DNA from: Listeria cossartiae subsp. cayugensis
GTDB lineage: Bacteria > Bacillota > Bacilli > Lactobacillales > Listeriaceae
Length of the DNA: 64,000 nucleotides
Direction of reading: 5' to 3'
Assembly (NCBI RefSeq): GCF_014229095.1
Contig: NZ_JAARZC010000002.1
Coordinates: 372,001 to 436,000, forward strand
Both the position numbers and the translations under genes were made by a program. Within the stretch, counting starts at the first letter, position 1; each line of letters starts with the position of its first letter. This document shows positions 55,845 to 64,000 of this stretch, piece after piece. Below the pieces are notes generated by a model. That model was not told the origin of the DNA, did no database searches, and saw nothing but the letters and a program-made list of their open reading frames with translations.

Positions 55845-56789
55845 ATGAAACAATATTTGGATTTAGAAAAGTACGTTTTAGAGAATGGAACACAAAAAGG
55901 AGATCGCACTGGGACTGGAACAATCAGCACGTTTGGTTATCAAATGCGTTTTGATTTACAAGAAGGATTTCCGATTATGACAACAAAACGTGTACCATTT
56001 AAACTTGTAGTAAGTGAACTGCTATGGTTTTTACATGGAGATACGAATATTCGCTACCTTTTACAGCATAATAATAATATTTGGAATGAATGGGCTTTTG
56101 AGCGTTTTGTGAAAAGCGCTGACTACAAAGGCGAAGATATGACGGATTTTGGATTGAGAGCAGAGCGTGATCCGGCGTTTAAAGAAGTGTATCAAGCGGA
56201 AATGGAACAATTTAAAAAGCGTATTTTAGAGGATGAAGAATTTGCGAATAAATACGGTGAACTAGGTAATATTTACGGCAAACAATGGCGTGAATGGAAA
56301 ACTTCGCAAGGGGAAACAATTGATCAGTTAGCAGATTTGATTGAAATGATTAAAACGAATCCGAACTCGCGTCGATTGATTGTGTCTGCTTGGAATCCAG
56401 AAGATATTCCGAATATGGCTTTGCCGCCATGTCATTCGCTATTCCAATTTTATGTGGCGGACGGGAAATTATCGTGCCAGTTGTATCAACGCAGTGCCGA
56501 TATTTTCTTAGGTGTACCGTTTAATATTGCGAGTTATGCACTTCTGACACATCTTATTGCCCGTGAAGTTGGGCTGGATGTTGGCGAGTTTATCCACACA
56601 ATGGGTGACGCGCATTTATATAATAACCATATTGAACAAGTGAAAGAGCAATTATCGAGAACACCACATGCGCTTCCAAAATTAGTGTTTTCCGATAAAC
56701 CGGCTACGATTTTTGATTTTGATGTCGCGGATATTTCACTTGATGGCTATAATCCAGATCCGGCGATTAAAGCACCAATTTCAGTATAA
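55845..56789 (+). CDS. thyA: Thymidylate synthase (ThyA type)
   Basis: Methylates dUMP with methylene-THF, yielding dTMP and DHF. Length 314 aa. The nucleophile is C196 in [50 protein letters not shown] and [11 protein letters not shown] are intact. The start is ATG 55845, 9 nt after GGAG. In-frame GTG 55836 overlaps it. It is followed at 15 nt by dfrA, which regenerates THF from the DHF product. Confidence 0.96.
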   Translation: MKQYLDLEKYVLENGTQKGDRTGTGTISTFGYQMRFDLQEGFPIMTTKRVPFKLVVSELLWFLHGDTNIRYLLQHNNNIWNEWAFERFVKSADYKGEDMTDFGLRAERDPAFKEVYQAEMEQFKKRILEDEEFANKYGELGNIYGKQWREWKTSQGETIDQLADLIEMIKTNPNSRRLIVSAWNPEDIPNMALPPCHSLFQFYVADGKLSCQLYQRSADIFLGVPFNIASYALLTHLIAREVGLDVGEFIHTMGDAHLYNNHIEQVKEQLSRTPHALPKLVFSDKPATIFDFDVADISLDGYNPDPAIKAPISV

Positions 56790-56804
56790 GGGAGGTTTTC
56801 TTGG

Positions 56805-57287
56805 ATGATAATTTTTGTTTGGGCACAAGACCGCGCGGGCAACATCGGTAAAGATAACAAAATGCCGTGGCACTTACCGGGCGATTTGCAGTTTTTCAAA
56901 AAAACGACGACTGGGAAAACGCTTGTTATGGGACGCAAAACCTATGAATCTCTAGGTAAAGCATTGCCGAATAGGAAGACGATTGTGTTAACGCGGGATA
57001 AAGCATTGCAGTTAGACGATGCAGAAATCTTGCATTCGCGCGATGAGGTTTTGGCACTTGCTAAGACGGGAGAACCGATTTATGTTGTTGGTGGCGCGGA
57101 AATTTATCGTTTATTTATGGATGTGGCAGATCAGTTGATTGTTACAAAAATTGATGCGGAATTTGATGCAGATACGGCATTTCCTGAAGTAGACTGGGAG
57201 AATTTTTCGGAAGTCGCGAAAGAAGCACATGAGAAAGATGAAAAAAATAAATATAATTACACTTTTTATACGTATGAAAGAAATTAA
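56805..57287 (+). CDS. dfrA: Dihydrofolate reductase
   Basis: Reduces DHF to THF with NADPH, and is the target of trimethoprim. Length 160 aa. The active-site acid is D27 in MPWHLPGDLQFFKK. The NADPH-binding GRKTYESLGKALPNR follows, then IYVVGGAEIYRLFM near 92-105. It is the chromosomal type, with the thyA-dfrA order. GGGAGG lies 9 nt before the ATG. A terminator follows within 5 nt of the stop. Confidence 0.95.
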   Translation: MIIFVWAQDRAGNIGKDNKMPWHLPGDLQFFKKTTTGKTLVMGRKTYESLGKALPNRKTIVLTRDKALQLDDAEILHSRDEVLALAKTGEPIYVVGGAEIYRLFMDVADQLIVTKIDAEFDADTAFPEVDWENFSEVAKEAHEKDEKNKYNYTFYTYERN

Positions 57288-57288
57288 T

Positions 57289-57320
57289 AAAAACGTTGCC
57301 TGAATGCGGGCAACGTTTTT
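57289..57320. terminator. Intrinsic terminator after dfrA
   Basis: An ~11-bp stem, AAAAACGTTGCC with GGGCAACGTTTTT around a small loop, followed by T residues. It is almost symmetric. Confidence 0.9.
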
Positions 57321-57339
57321 CGAGTGGAGTGAAGATGCC

Positions 57340-58215
57340 GTGTTATCTAAAATGGAGATAAACAAACTGGCGATAAAAGAGAATATGGCGCTGTTAGCAT
57401 GTCCGATTTGTGGCGGGGGATTTACGTTTCAAGAGCCGAATTCGTTTGTATGTCCGGAACGTCACGGCTTTGATATTGCCAAACCCGGTTACTTAAATTT
57501 GCTGAAGCAAGCGCATAAAACAAAATACGATCAAGCGTTATTCGAGTCACGTAAAAAAGTCATTGCGAGTGGCTTTTTTGGGAAATTAATCGAGCGGGTT
57601 ACGGAAATTATTGCCGATACAAACAAAGAAAGTATCGTTATGTATGATGCTGGTTGTGGTGAGGGCAGTCATTTGGCACGAGTAGTTTCGGAACTGCGAG
57701 CAATTGGTCGTGAAGTACATGCTGCGGGACTTGATATTGCCAAAGAAGGCGTCAAACAGGCGGCGCGCGATTATCCGGGAATTGTTTGGACGGTAGCGGA
57801 TTTAGCCAATTGTCCGAACCAAAGAGAGACAGCAGATGTCCTTTTAAATATTTTATCGCCTTCGAATTATGAAGAATTTAAACGGCTGCTAAAAACGGAT
57901 GGCTTGTTGCTAAAAGTAGTTCCTGAGGCGAATTATTTACGGGAATTGCGCGAATTTATTTATGTGGACGAGAAAAGCAGTTATTCGAATGAATCGGTTA
58001 CATCACGGTTGGCAGAAAAATTAACGGTGGAACATGTCGAGCGAATCACATATAAAGCGCCAATTGCTAAAGATCTATTTGCTGATTTTCTGGAAATGAC
58101 GCCGCTTGGTTGGCATATTGAAGCGGATAAAAAAAGCGAATTACTGGGAAACCCGCCAGAGGAATTAACCGTTGACCTGCAAATCATTATCGCGAATAGA
58201 GCACATCTTTTGTAA
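57340..58215 (+). CDS. 23S rRNA guanine methyltransferase, RlmA family
   Basis: A 291-residue SAM methyltransferase. An N-terminal zinc motif CPICGGGF...CPERHGFDIAKPGYLNLL (C-x2-C...C-x3-H, about residues 21-50) precedes a Rossmann domain with MYDAGCGEGSHLARV near residue 100. RlmA enzymes modify G745 or G748 of 23S rRNA, and the TlrB branch affects tylosin response. Which site applies here is not known. The start is taken as GTG 57340, 9-10 nt after GGAGTGA. ATG 57355 has no ribosome binding site and ATG 57304 lies in the terminator. No clear promoter was seen. Confidence 0.85.
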   Translation: MLSKMEINKLAIKENMALLACPICGGGFTFQEPNSFVCPERHGFDIAKPGYLNLLKQAHKTKYDQALFESRKKVIASGFFGKLIERVTEIIADTNKESIVMYDAGCGEGSHLARVVSELRAIGREVHAAGLDIAKEGVKQAARDYPGIVWTVADLANCPNQRETADVLLNILSPSNYEEFKRLLKTDGLLLKVVPEANYLRELREFIYVDEKSSYSNESVTSRLAEKLTVEHVERITYKAPIAKDLFADFLEMTPLGWHIEADKKSELLGNPPEELTVDLQIIIANRAHLL

Positions 58216-58283
58216 AAGCCATGTGAATTGTGCGCAATATAAGCTATAATGAAGGGGGAAAATACAGAAGCTGGAGGAATGAC

Positions 58284-59795
58284 ATGAATCAATCAGAAAC
58301 GAAAGCGTTAGAAGCACTGCAAAACGGATCAGACATACGTGGAATAGCGATTGCCACGGAAAAGTATCAGATTACGCTAACAGATGAACGTGTAGAAAAG
58401 ATTGCTTATGGATTTGCGAAATGGCTAAAAGAGGAAAAACAAGTGGAAGGTCGGGCGAAGGTGGCAATAGGCCATGATAGCAGACTTTCAGCGGAACGTT
58501 TAAAAGCGGCACTCGTAAAAGGTCTTACTTTTGCGGATATCGATGTTGTGGATGTAGGTCTTGCAACGACGCCAGCGATGTTTATGGCGACTCAATATGA
58601 AGACTACAACTGCGATGCCGGCATAATGATTACTGCGAGCCACTTGCCTTTTATGTATAATGGGTTAAAATTATTTACGAAATCTGGTGGGGCGGAACAT
58701 GAGGATATTGATTACATCGTGGCACATGCAGATAAAACTTTCCTAGAAAACGGCGGAAACTCCGGTAAAGTGACAAAACAAGACTTGCTTTCTACATATG
58801 CAGCAGATTTAACCGATAAAATTAGAGCGGGAATCACGGATGCAGCTGATTCAATGAAGCCGTTACAAGGTAGCCATATTATTGTGGATGCTGGTAATGG
58901 CGCGGGCGGTTTTTTTGCCGAAAAAGTATTGGCGGAGCTTGGCGCAGATATTTCGGGTAGTCAGTTTTTAGATCCGGACGGAAATTTCCCGAACCATATT
59001 CCTAATCCTGACAACGAAGAAGCAATGGCGAGCTTGAAAAAAGCGGTACTTGCTAGCGGGGCGGATTTAGGCGTGATTTTTGATACGGATGTGGACCGAG
59101 CGGCGATTATGGATAAAAATGGCGAAAGCTTAAATCGTAATCCGTTAATTGCTGTAATCTCGAGCATTATTTTGGAAGAAAAACCTGGGACGACGATTGT
59201 TACTGACTCGACAACATCCGGGCATTTACAAGCATTTATCGAAGCGAAAGGCGGAAAACAACATCGCTTTAAACGTGGTTATCGTAACGTTATCAATGAA
59301 GCGCTGCGCCTGAATGAAAATGGAATCGCCTCGGAAATTGCAATCGAAGTTAGTGGACATGCCGCATTGAAAGAAAACTATTTCTTAGATGACGGTGCGT
59401 ATTTAATTGCTAAAATTTTAATGACGTATGCGACTCTACGCAAAAATGGTCAAGATTTACCGGATTTAATTGCCGACTTAAAAGAACCTGCAGAAAGCGA
59501 AGAAATTCGTTTAAGTATTACAGCATCTGATTTTAAAGGCTACGGAAAAGAAGTACTGGCTGATTTTCTGGCGTTTGTAGAGGCAGATTCGGATATGTCA
59601 ATAGAACCTGTGAACCAAGAGGGCATTCGTGTGAATACGAGCGGTGCGCTTGGCGAAGGTTGGTTCTTGCTACGCATGAGTTTACATGAGCCTGTCATGC
59701 CAATGAATTTAGAAAGCGATGAAGCTGGTGGTATCCAAAAAGTGAAAGACCGCTTAGCAGAATTTTTCGCGAGTAAAGCCGATTTGAAAATGTGA
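58284..59795 (+). CDS. Phosphoglucomutase/phosphomannomutase family enzyme
   Basis: A 503-residue alpha-D-phosphohexomutase. The phosphoserine loop is T-A-S119-H120 in IMITASHLPFMYNG, the metal loop is FDTDVDRAAI near 275, and EIAIEVSGHAALKENY near 352 is the sugar-binding loop. The C-terminal phosphate-binding region is less clear. Substrate (glucose or mannose phosphate) is not certain. A cell-wall or glycogen-like role is not shown by neighbours. The start is ATG 58284 with GGAGG upstream. A TATAAT at 58245-58250 may be its -10. It is monocistronic. Confidence 0.87.
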   Translation: MNQSETKALEALQNGSDIRGIAIATEKYQITLTDERVEKIAYGFAKWLKEEKQVEGRAKVAIGHDSRLSAERLKAALVKGLTFADIDVVDVGLATTPAMFMATQYEDYNCDAGIMITASHLPFMYNGLKLFTKSGGAEHEDIDYIVAHADKTFLENGGNSGKVTKQDLLSTYAADLTDKIRAGITDAADSMKPLQGSHIIVDAGNGAGGFFAEKVLAELGADISGSQFLDPDGNFPNHIPNPDNEEAMASLKKAVLASGADLGVIFDTDVDRAAIMDKNGESLNRNPLIAVISSIILEEKPGTTIVTDSTTSGHLQAFIEAKGGKQHRFKRGYRNVINEALRLNENGIASEIAIEVSGHAALKENYFLDDGAYLIAKILMTYATLRKNGQDLPDLIADLKEPAESEEIRLSITASDFKGYGKEVLADFLAFVEADSDMSIEPVNQEGIRVNTSGALGEGWFLLRMSLHEPVMPMNLESDEAGGIQKVKDRLAEFFASKADLKM

Positions 59796-59802
59796 AAATT
59801 AG

Positions 59803-59837
59803 AGAACTTGGTATGTTTTAGCTGCCAAGTTCTTTTT
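59803..59837 (+). terminator. Intrinsic terminator after the hexomutase gene
   Basis: A 9-bp stem (59803-59811 with 59825-59833) followed by T residues. Confidence 0.85.
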
Positions 59838-59934
59838 CTATTCACCAAATCAATTGAAAAAAGCGAGCGAATATAGTAGACTTAAAAAGCAAGCACTTAC
59901 TTTAAAAGGGAAATAAAGTACAGGAGTGTGTTTT

Positions 59935-60558
59935 TTGGAAACTTGGATTACAAGTATTATGGCTGATTTTGGCTATATAGGCATTTTTTTATTGATTATG
60001 GTTGAGAACTTGTTTCCGCCGATTCCCTCTGAGATTATCTTAACTTTTGGTGGATTTATGACGACTATTTCATCGCTGAATGTGGTGATGGTAATTATTG
60101 TAGCAACACTTGGTTCAGTTGTCGGAGCTATTTTGCTTTATAAAGTGGCCTCGTATTTTGGTAAAGAAAGACTGACGAAAATTGTATTAAAGTACGGCCG
60201 GATTTTGCGTTTGAAAGCATCGGATATTGAACGCGCGGAAAGTTTCTTTTTGAAATATGGTAGTTGGGCGGTATTTTTATGTCGGATGATTCCACTAATA
60301 CGAAGCTTGATTTCGATTCCAGCTGGGATGACAAAAATGAAAATGTCGCGATTTTTAGTATTGACGACGGCAGGCAGCTTGCTTTGGAATACGGTTTTAA
60401 TTGGACTTGGCGCTATGCTTGGTGAGTCTTGGAATGAAATTGTTGTATTTATGGATAGTTTTTCGACGATTATTTATAGTGTCATTGCGATACTTGTCGT
60501 TGTGGGGCTAGGCTTCTTTTTCCGGGCACGTTTCAAAAAAACACTTGATGAAGAATAA
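59935..60558 (+). CDS. DedA family membrane protein
   Basis: A 207-residue SNARE-associated/DedA protein with four to five membrane helices. Family signatures are ENLFPPIPSEIILTFGGF near residue 23, GAILLYKVASYFGKE near 65 and FLCRMIPLIRSLISIPAGMTKM near 112. DedA proteins are thought to act as lipid transporters (scramblases or flippases for undecaprenyl phosphate or phospholipids) needing proton motive force. TTG 59935 is chosen as start because AGGAG lies 9 nt upstream. GTG 59926 overlaps it. Confidence 0.87.
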   Translation: METWITSIMADFGYIGIFLLIMVENLFPPIPSEIILTFGGFMTTISSLNVVMVIIVATLGSVVGAILLYKVASYFGKERLTKIVLKYGRILRLKASDIERAESFFLKYGSWAVFLCRMIPLIRSLISIPAGMTKMKMSRFLVLTTAGSLLWNTVLIGLGAMLGESWNEIVVFMDSFSTIIYSVIAILVVVGLGFFFRARFKKTLDEE

Positions 60559-60562
60559 TCTG

Positions 60563-60593
60563 AAACCTTGAGGAGCAATCTTCAAGGTTTTTC
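60563..60593 (+). terminator. Intrinsic terminator after dedA
   Basis: A perfect 9-bp stem (60563-60571 with 60582-60590) followed by T residues. Confidence 0.85.
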
Positions 60594-60613
60594 TTTTGCG
60601 ATTTTCGCTTTCG

Positions 60614-60622
60614 TGCTATGAT
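60614..60622 (+). promoter_or_regulatory. Extended -10 promoter of the FUSC-type gene
   Basis: TGCTATGAT, extended -10 with one mismatch, 29 nt before the ATG. The -35 region is weak. Confidence 0.5.
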
Positions 60623-60650
60623 AAGTTGGACATAGAAAGGGGACGGACAT

Positions 60651-61634
60651 ATGAGAATAGGCATGCGAACGGTGAAAACTGCGATTGCAGCAACACTGGC
60701 GATTATTTTAGCGGAATGGTTACATTTAGAATATGCTGTTTCGGCAGGTATTATCGCGATTTTAAGTGTGCAAAATACAAAAAAAGGATCTTTACAATTA
60801 GCTATTCAGCGGGTTTATTCGACCGTTTTGGCGCTCTCGATTGCCGCTGTATTTTTCATGCTCATTGGCTATAATGCGGTGAGTTTTGGACTTTATTTAC
60901 TGATTTTTATTCCACTTGCTGTAAAACTACATGTTGCGGACGGAATTGTTGTTAGCTCCGTACTCGTATCACACATTTTATTAGAACAATCGCTATCTTT
61001 CTTTTGGTTTAAAAATGAACTGTTACTCATGGCGGTCGGCGCGGGTATTGCTATTATTTTAAATTTATACATGCCGAAAATGGAAGACGAATTGAAACGC
61101 AGTCAACAAAAAATCGAAGCGATTATGCGGCAAATTTTAACGGAAATGACGCAAGGACTTCGGAATCAATCGGAATATCACGATGAATTTGGCTTATTAC
61201 ATCAATTAAAGGGTACATTAGACTATGCACAAGAAAAAGCAGCGCGAAACTTAGATAATCAGTTTTTTGCTTCGTCTCATTATTATTCGCAATATGTGGA
61301 CATGCGACTTGTGCAGTACCGGATTTTGACGCAAATGAAACGACATTTAATCGCGTTTGATCATTCTTCGGAACAAAGTCTGGCGTTAGCGGAAATTACC
61401 GAGAAAACGGCCCAAACGCTAGATGAGCATAATACGGCAGAAGATTTAGTGGCAGAAATTACAACGATGGTGCATGAATTCCGAAGCAGCAAACTTCCAG
61501 AAACTCGGGCAGAATTTGAAAATAGAGCGATTTTATTCCAATTTATGAATGATTTGCGCTATTTATTAGAAATGAAGCGTGACTTTTATGCGGAGTTTGG
61601 TTTGAAGGAAAAAGAAATGACGAGGGGACGATGA
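60651..61634 (+). CDS. Aromatic acid exporter family (FUSC/ArAE_1) membrane protein
   Basis: A 327-residue protein. The N-terminal membrane half (residues 1-142, four to five helices) begins MRTVKTAIAATLAIILAEWL, typical of ArAE_1 proteins. A C-terminal helical cytoplasmic half of about 185 residues (KRSQQKIEAIMRQILTEM onward) matches the ArAE_1 C-domain. Export of aromatic acids is the family name only, and no substrate is known for Gram-positive members. GGGGACGG lies before the ATG. The VOC gene follows 3 nt after its stop. Confidence 0.82.
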   Translation: MRIGMRTVKTAIAATLAIILAEWLHLEYAVSAGIIAILSVQNTKKGSLQLAIQRVYSTVLALSIAAVFFMLIGYNAVSFGLYLLIFIPLAVKLHVADGIVVSSVLVSHILLEQSLSFFWFKNELLLMAVGAGIAIILNLYMPKMEDELKRSQQKIEAIMRQILTEMTQGLRNQSEYHDEFGLLHQLKGTLDYAQEKAARNLDNQFFASSHYYSQYVDMRLVQYRILTQMKRHLIAFDHSSEQSLALAEITEKTAQTLDEHNTAEDLVAEITTMVHEFRSSKLPETRAEFENRAILFQFMNDLRYLLEMKRDFYAEFGLKEKEMTRGR

Positions 61635-61637
61635 ACG

Positions 61638-62015
61638 ATGATTGAAAAAATTGGACAAGTAATGTTATACGTGGAAGATCAAGCAGCTGTACGAGATTTT
61701 TGGGTAGAAAAATTGGATTTTGTTGTCGTGGCAGAAGAGGTTGTAAATGGTGAGATTCAATGGATTGAAATCGCGCCAACAACAGGATTAGAAACTAGCT
61801 TTGTCCTGCAAAATAAAAAGAAAGTCGCGGAAATGAATCCAGATATGAATCTTGGCACACCATCGATTTTATTATTTGGAACGAATCTCGCGGAACTGTA
61901 TGAAATTTATAAAAAGAGAGGGATTACGGTTGGCGATTTAGTGGACTTGCCGATGGGGCGTGTCTTCAATTTTGCGGATAACGAAGGGAATTATTTTGCG
62001 ATTTGCGAAAAATAA
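61638..62015 (+). CDS. VOC superfamily (glyoxalase-like) protein
   Basis: A 125-residue single vicinal-oxygen-chelate domain made of two beta-alpha-beta-beta-beta units. GQVMLYVEDQAAVRDFWVEKLDF at the N-terminus and a final strand ending with GRVFNFADNEGNYFAICE carry the usual metal-ligand Glu/His region. The protein may be a dioxygenase, glyoxalase or resistance-type binding protein. No sequence feature decides between these. It is coupled to the FUSC-type gene and ends at a terminator shared with ppdK. Confidence 0.83.
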   Translation: MIEKIGQVMLYVEDQAAVRDFWVEKLDFVVVAEEVVNGEIQWIEIAPTTGLETSFVLQNKKKVAEMNPDMNLGTPSILLFGTNLAELYEIYKKRGITVGDLVDLPMGRVFNFADNEGNYFAICEK

Positions 62016-62059
62016 AAAAATCCAGATGACAGTCAATGCGGCTGCCATCTGGATTTTTT
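62014..62059. terminator. Bidirectional terminator, VOC gene / ppdK
   Basis: AAAAATCCAGATG pairs with CATCTGGATTTTT around a short inner CAG/CTG hairpin. Runs of A and T flank it on either side. Confidence 0.9.
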
Positions 62060-64000
62060 ATATAGTAGCGACTAATTGTCTTTCGGATAATGCTGCTTGA
62101 GCTGCTGCTAGTCGTGCAATTGGGACGCGGTACGGGGAACAGGATACGTACGTTAATCCTAATTGATGGAAGAAATGGATGGACGCTGGATCGCCTCCAT
62201 GTTCTCCGCAAACACCCATTTTTAAATGCTCCGAAGTCATCCGACCGCGAGTCACCGCCATTTCAACGAGCGCACCAACACCAGCCTTATCAATCGTTAC
62301 AAATGGATCTTTTGGCAAAATATCTTTTTCGTAATAATCGGCAAGGAATTTAGTAGCGTCATCACGCGAAAAACCATATGTTAGCTGCGTTAAATCATTT
62401 GTTCCAAAGCTGAAAAACTGCGCTTCTTCGGCGATTTCGTCCGCAGTCACACAAGCACGCGGAATTTCAATCATCGTGCCAATATCATACGGAAGTACCA
62501 CGCGCTCTTTATCAAAAATGGCATGAATCGCTTGTTTCAATTCTGTTTTAATATAGCTGAGTTCGCTTTTCGTCGCGATGAGCGGGATCATAATTTCCGG
62601 GTGAACATCCAATCCTTCATCATGAACGATAACAGCACTTTCCATAATCGCTTCTGCTTGCATCCGGTAAATTTCTGGGAAGGTGATAGCAAGCCGACAA
62701 CCGCGGTGACCAAGCATTGGATTGGACTCGGCAAGTGCTTGGATACGCTTTGTTAGTTGCGGCACTGTTCGATTCATTGCGCTCGCTAATTGCTCGATTT
62801 CACGGCTCGTTTTCGGTAAAAATTCATGTAGTGGCGGATCAAGCAAGCGAATATTGACCGCTCGTCCATCGGCAATTCGGAACAATTCGCTGAAATCCGT
62901 TTTTTGCATTTCTTTTAAAGTGGCTAAAACGGACTCGCGCTCTTGTAACGATTCTGCTAAAATCATTTGTCGCATATAAGGAATCCGTTTTTCATCAAAA
63001 AACATATGCTCGGTGCGACATAGGCCAATACCTTCTGCGCCAAACGAAAGCGCCTTTTTAAAATCAGTCGGTGTATCAGCATTGACACGAATCATTAATC
63101 TTTTCTCCGCATCAGCCCACGCCATTAACTCGTCAAAATGCCCGCCAATCGAAGCTTCTGTAAACGCGATTTCACCAAGGTACACTTTACCAGAACTGCC
63201 ATCAAGCGAAAGAAAATCTCCTTCATGAAGTGTTTCACCAGTTGCAAGGATAACTGTTTTTTCTTTTTCATTAATAGTTAGTTCGGCGCATCCAGCAATA
63301 CAACATTTTCCCATACCTCGCGCCACAACAGCTGCATGAGAAGTCATACCACCATGAGCAGTTAAAATAGCGTTACTCCGTGCCATACCTTCAATATCTT
63401 CAGGAGAAGTTTCATTACGAACTAAAATGACTGACATTCCAAGCTCAGCTGCTTGAACAGCTTCTTTTGCTTCAAAGAAAATTTGACCTGTAGCCGCACC
63501 GGGACTCGCCGGTAAGCCGGTTGCGATAACTTGGCTGTTTTTAAGAGCGTTTTCATGAAAGGCTGGATGAAGTAATTGATGCAGTTGTTTAGTTTCCACA
63601 CGCATAATGGCTTCTTCACGAGTAATTTTACCTTCATGAACAAAATCGACTGCTGTTTGAATAGCAGCCTTGGCTGTGCGCTTGCCGCTTCTTGTTTGTA
63701 GGACATAGAGATTGCCTTTTTCAATTGTAAACTCAATATCTTGCATATCTAAATAATGGTTTTCGAGAAGTTTACATGTGTGAATCAACTCTTTATAAAC
63801 GGCTGGCATTCTCTCTTCTAGCGCGCTTATCGGCTCAGGAGTGCGAATGCCAGCTACAACATCTTCGCCTTGAGCATTAAGCAAAAATTCACCAAACACT
63901 TCTTTTTCACCAGTGGATGGATTGCGAGTGAACGTAATTCCGGTACCACTAGTTTCACCTGTGTTACCAAAAACCATCGCTTGAATATTCACCGCTGTAC
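62058..64000 (-). CDS. ppdK: Pyruvate, phosphate dikinase, C-terminal part (5' end outside window)
   Basis: The frame is open to the window edge and encodes the last ~646 of about 880 residues. It starts in the nucleotide-binding domain (AMVFGNTGETSGTGITFTRNPSTGE). The central phosphohistidine domain follows, with the catalytic His in GGMTSHAAVVARGMG. The C-terminal PEP/pyruvate TIM barrel has LCRTEHMFF and the catalytic Cys in MGVCGEHGGDP. The enzyme interconverts pyruvate, ATP and Pi with PEP, AMP and PPi. In related Firmicutes a bifunctional regulatory kinase gene is often upstream, but it would be outside this window. Confidence 0.95.
   Translation of the reverse strand, partial: TAVNIQAMVFGNTGETSGTGITFTRNPSTGEKEVFGEFLLNAQGEDVVAGIRTPEPISALEERMPAVYKELIHTCKLLENHYLDMQDIEFTIEKGNLYVLQTRSGKRTAKAAIQTAVDFVHEGKITREEAIMRVETKQLHQLLHPAFHENALKNSQVIATGLPASPGAATGQIFFEAKEAVQAAELGMSVILVRNETSPEDIEGMARSNAILTAHGGMTSHAAVVARGMGKCCIAGCAELTINEKEKTVILATGETLHEGDFLSLDGSSGKVYLGEIAFTEASIGGHFDELMAWADAEKRLMIRVNADTPTDFKKALSFGAEGIGLCRTEHMFFDEKRIPYMRQMILAESLQERESVLATLKEMQKTDFSELFRIADGRAVNIRLLDPPLHEFLPKTSREIEQLASAMNRTVPQLTKRIQALAESNPMLGHRGCRLAITFPEIYRMQAEAIMESAVIVHDEGLDVHPEIMIPLIATKSELSYIKTELKQAIHAIFDKERVVLPYDIGTMIEIPRACVTADEIAEEAQFFSFGTNDLTQLTYGFSRDDATKFLADYYEKDILPKDPFVTIDKAGVGALVEMAVTRGRMTSEHLKMGVCGEHGGDPASIHFFHQLGLTYVSCSPYRVPIARLAAAQAALSERQLVATI

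Noticed and set aside
57304-57339. ATG start at 57304 for the RlmA-like gene
   Set aside because: It lies inside the dfrA terminator stem; GTG 57340 has a ribosome binding site at the right distance.

Overview
The window is a low-GC Gram-positive chromosome segment. Protein content and gene order match the Listeria aro–pan–pbpA–gpsB–xpt–thyA–ppdK region, and most entries can be recognised by name. The best fit is Listeria sensu stricto, most likely L. monocytogenes. Supporting evidence includes the dgcA-dgcB-pssZ-pdeC operon, a 352-residue GH18 chitinase behind a SigB-type promoter, ReoY, and PBPA1 with a GpsB-binding N-terminus. Species identity is inferred from recall, not from a search. 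There are no tRNA or 5S/16S/23S genes, insertion sequences, prophage genes or CRISPR arrays. Coding is dense and mostly on the + strand.

Layout. 1-203: 3' end of ndk. 0.4-6.6 kb: aromatic amino acid operon aroC-aroB-aroH-hisC-tyrA-aroA, overlapping or tightly spaced. 6.7-11.3 kb: TPR protein, ReoY, two membrane proteins (one a zinc peptidase) and a flavoprotein. 11.4-22.9 kb: mostly minus-strand block with pyruvate formate-lyase, malS plus a serine hydrolase, the c-di-GMP operon, a DAO-type flavoprotein and a YitT protein. 23.1-37.7 kb: Bacillus-like backbone of mazG-like gene, dapB, mgsA, cca, birA, a thioredoxin-like lipoprotein, panBCD, dinG, ypmB, aspB, asnS, dnaD, nth and ypoC. 37.7-45.7 kb: recU-pbpA1 (minus), then yppE, ypsA, gpsB, the RNase P RNA, a THUMP methyltransferase and an M32 carboxypeptidase. 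45.7-51.2 kb: guanine riboswitch with xpt-pbuX, chitinase, Zur-controlled alternative S14, 5'-3' exonuclease, RNase H-like protein and cold-shock protein. 51.5-64 kb: mntR, fhs, ABC-F-thyA-dfrA, rRNA methyltransferase, phosphohexomutase, DedA, FUSC-type protein, VOC protein and the 3' two thirds of ppdK.

How the genes work together. Several functional groups are visible: shikimate and aromatic synthesis, pantothenate synthesis, purine salvage, one-carbon/folate metabolism (fhs, thyA, dfrA) and fermentation (pfl, malS, ppdK). Cell-wall assembly control is represented by PBPA1, GpsB and ReoY. Regulatory sites that can be read include two-box promoters, a guanine riboswitch with terminator, a near-perfect Zur box, a SigB promoter, and a Rex-like half-site over the pfl promoter.

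I found no unmistakably new multi-gene system. The points most worth a second look are a Pro-to-Leu change in the conserved phosphate-binding motif of methylglyoxal synthase, a long nested RNA structure between rnpB and the next gene, a structured leader in front of panB, and the absence of I-sites in both diguanylate cyclases. The synteny differences from Bacillus (no trp block, no bc complex, no bacillithiol genes) are also informative.
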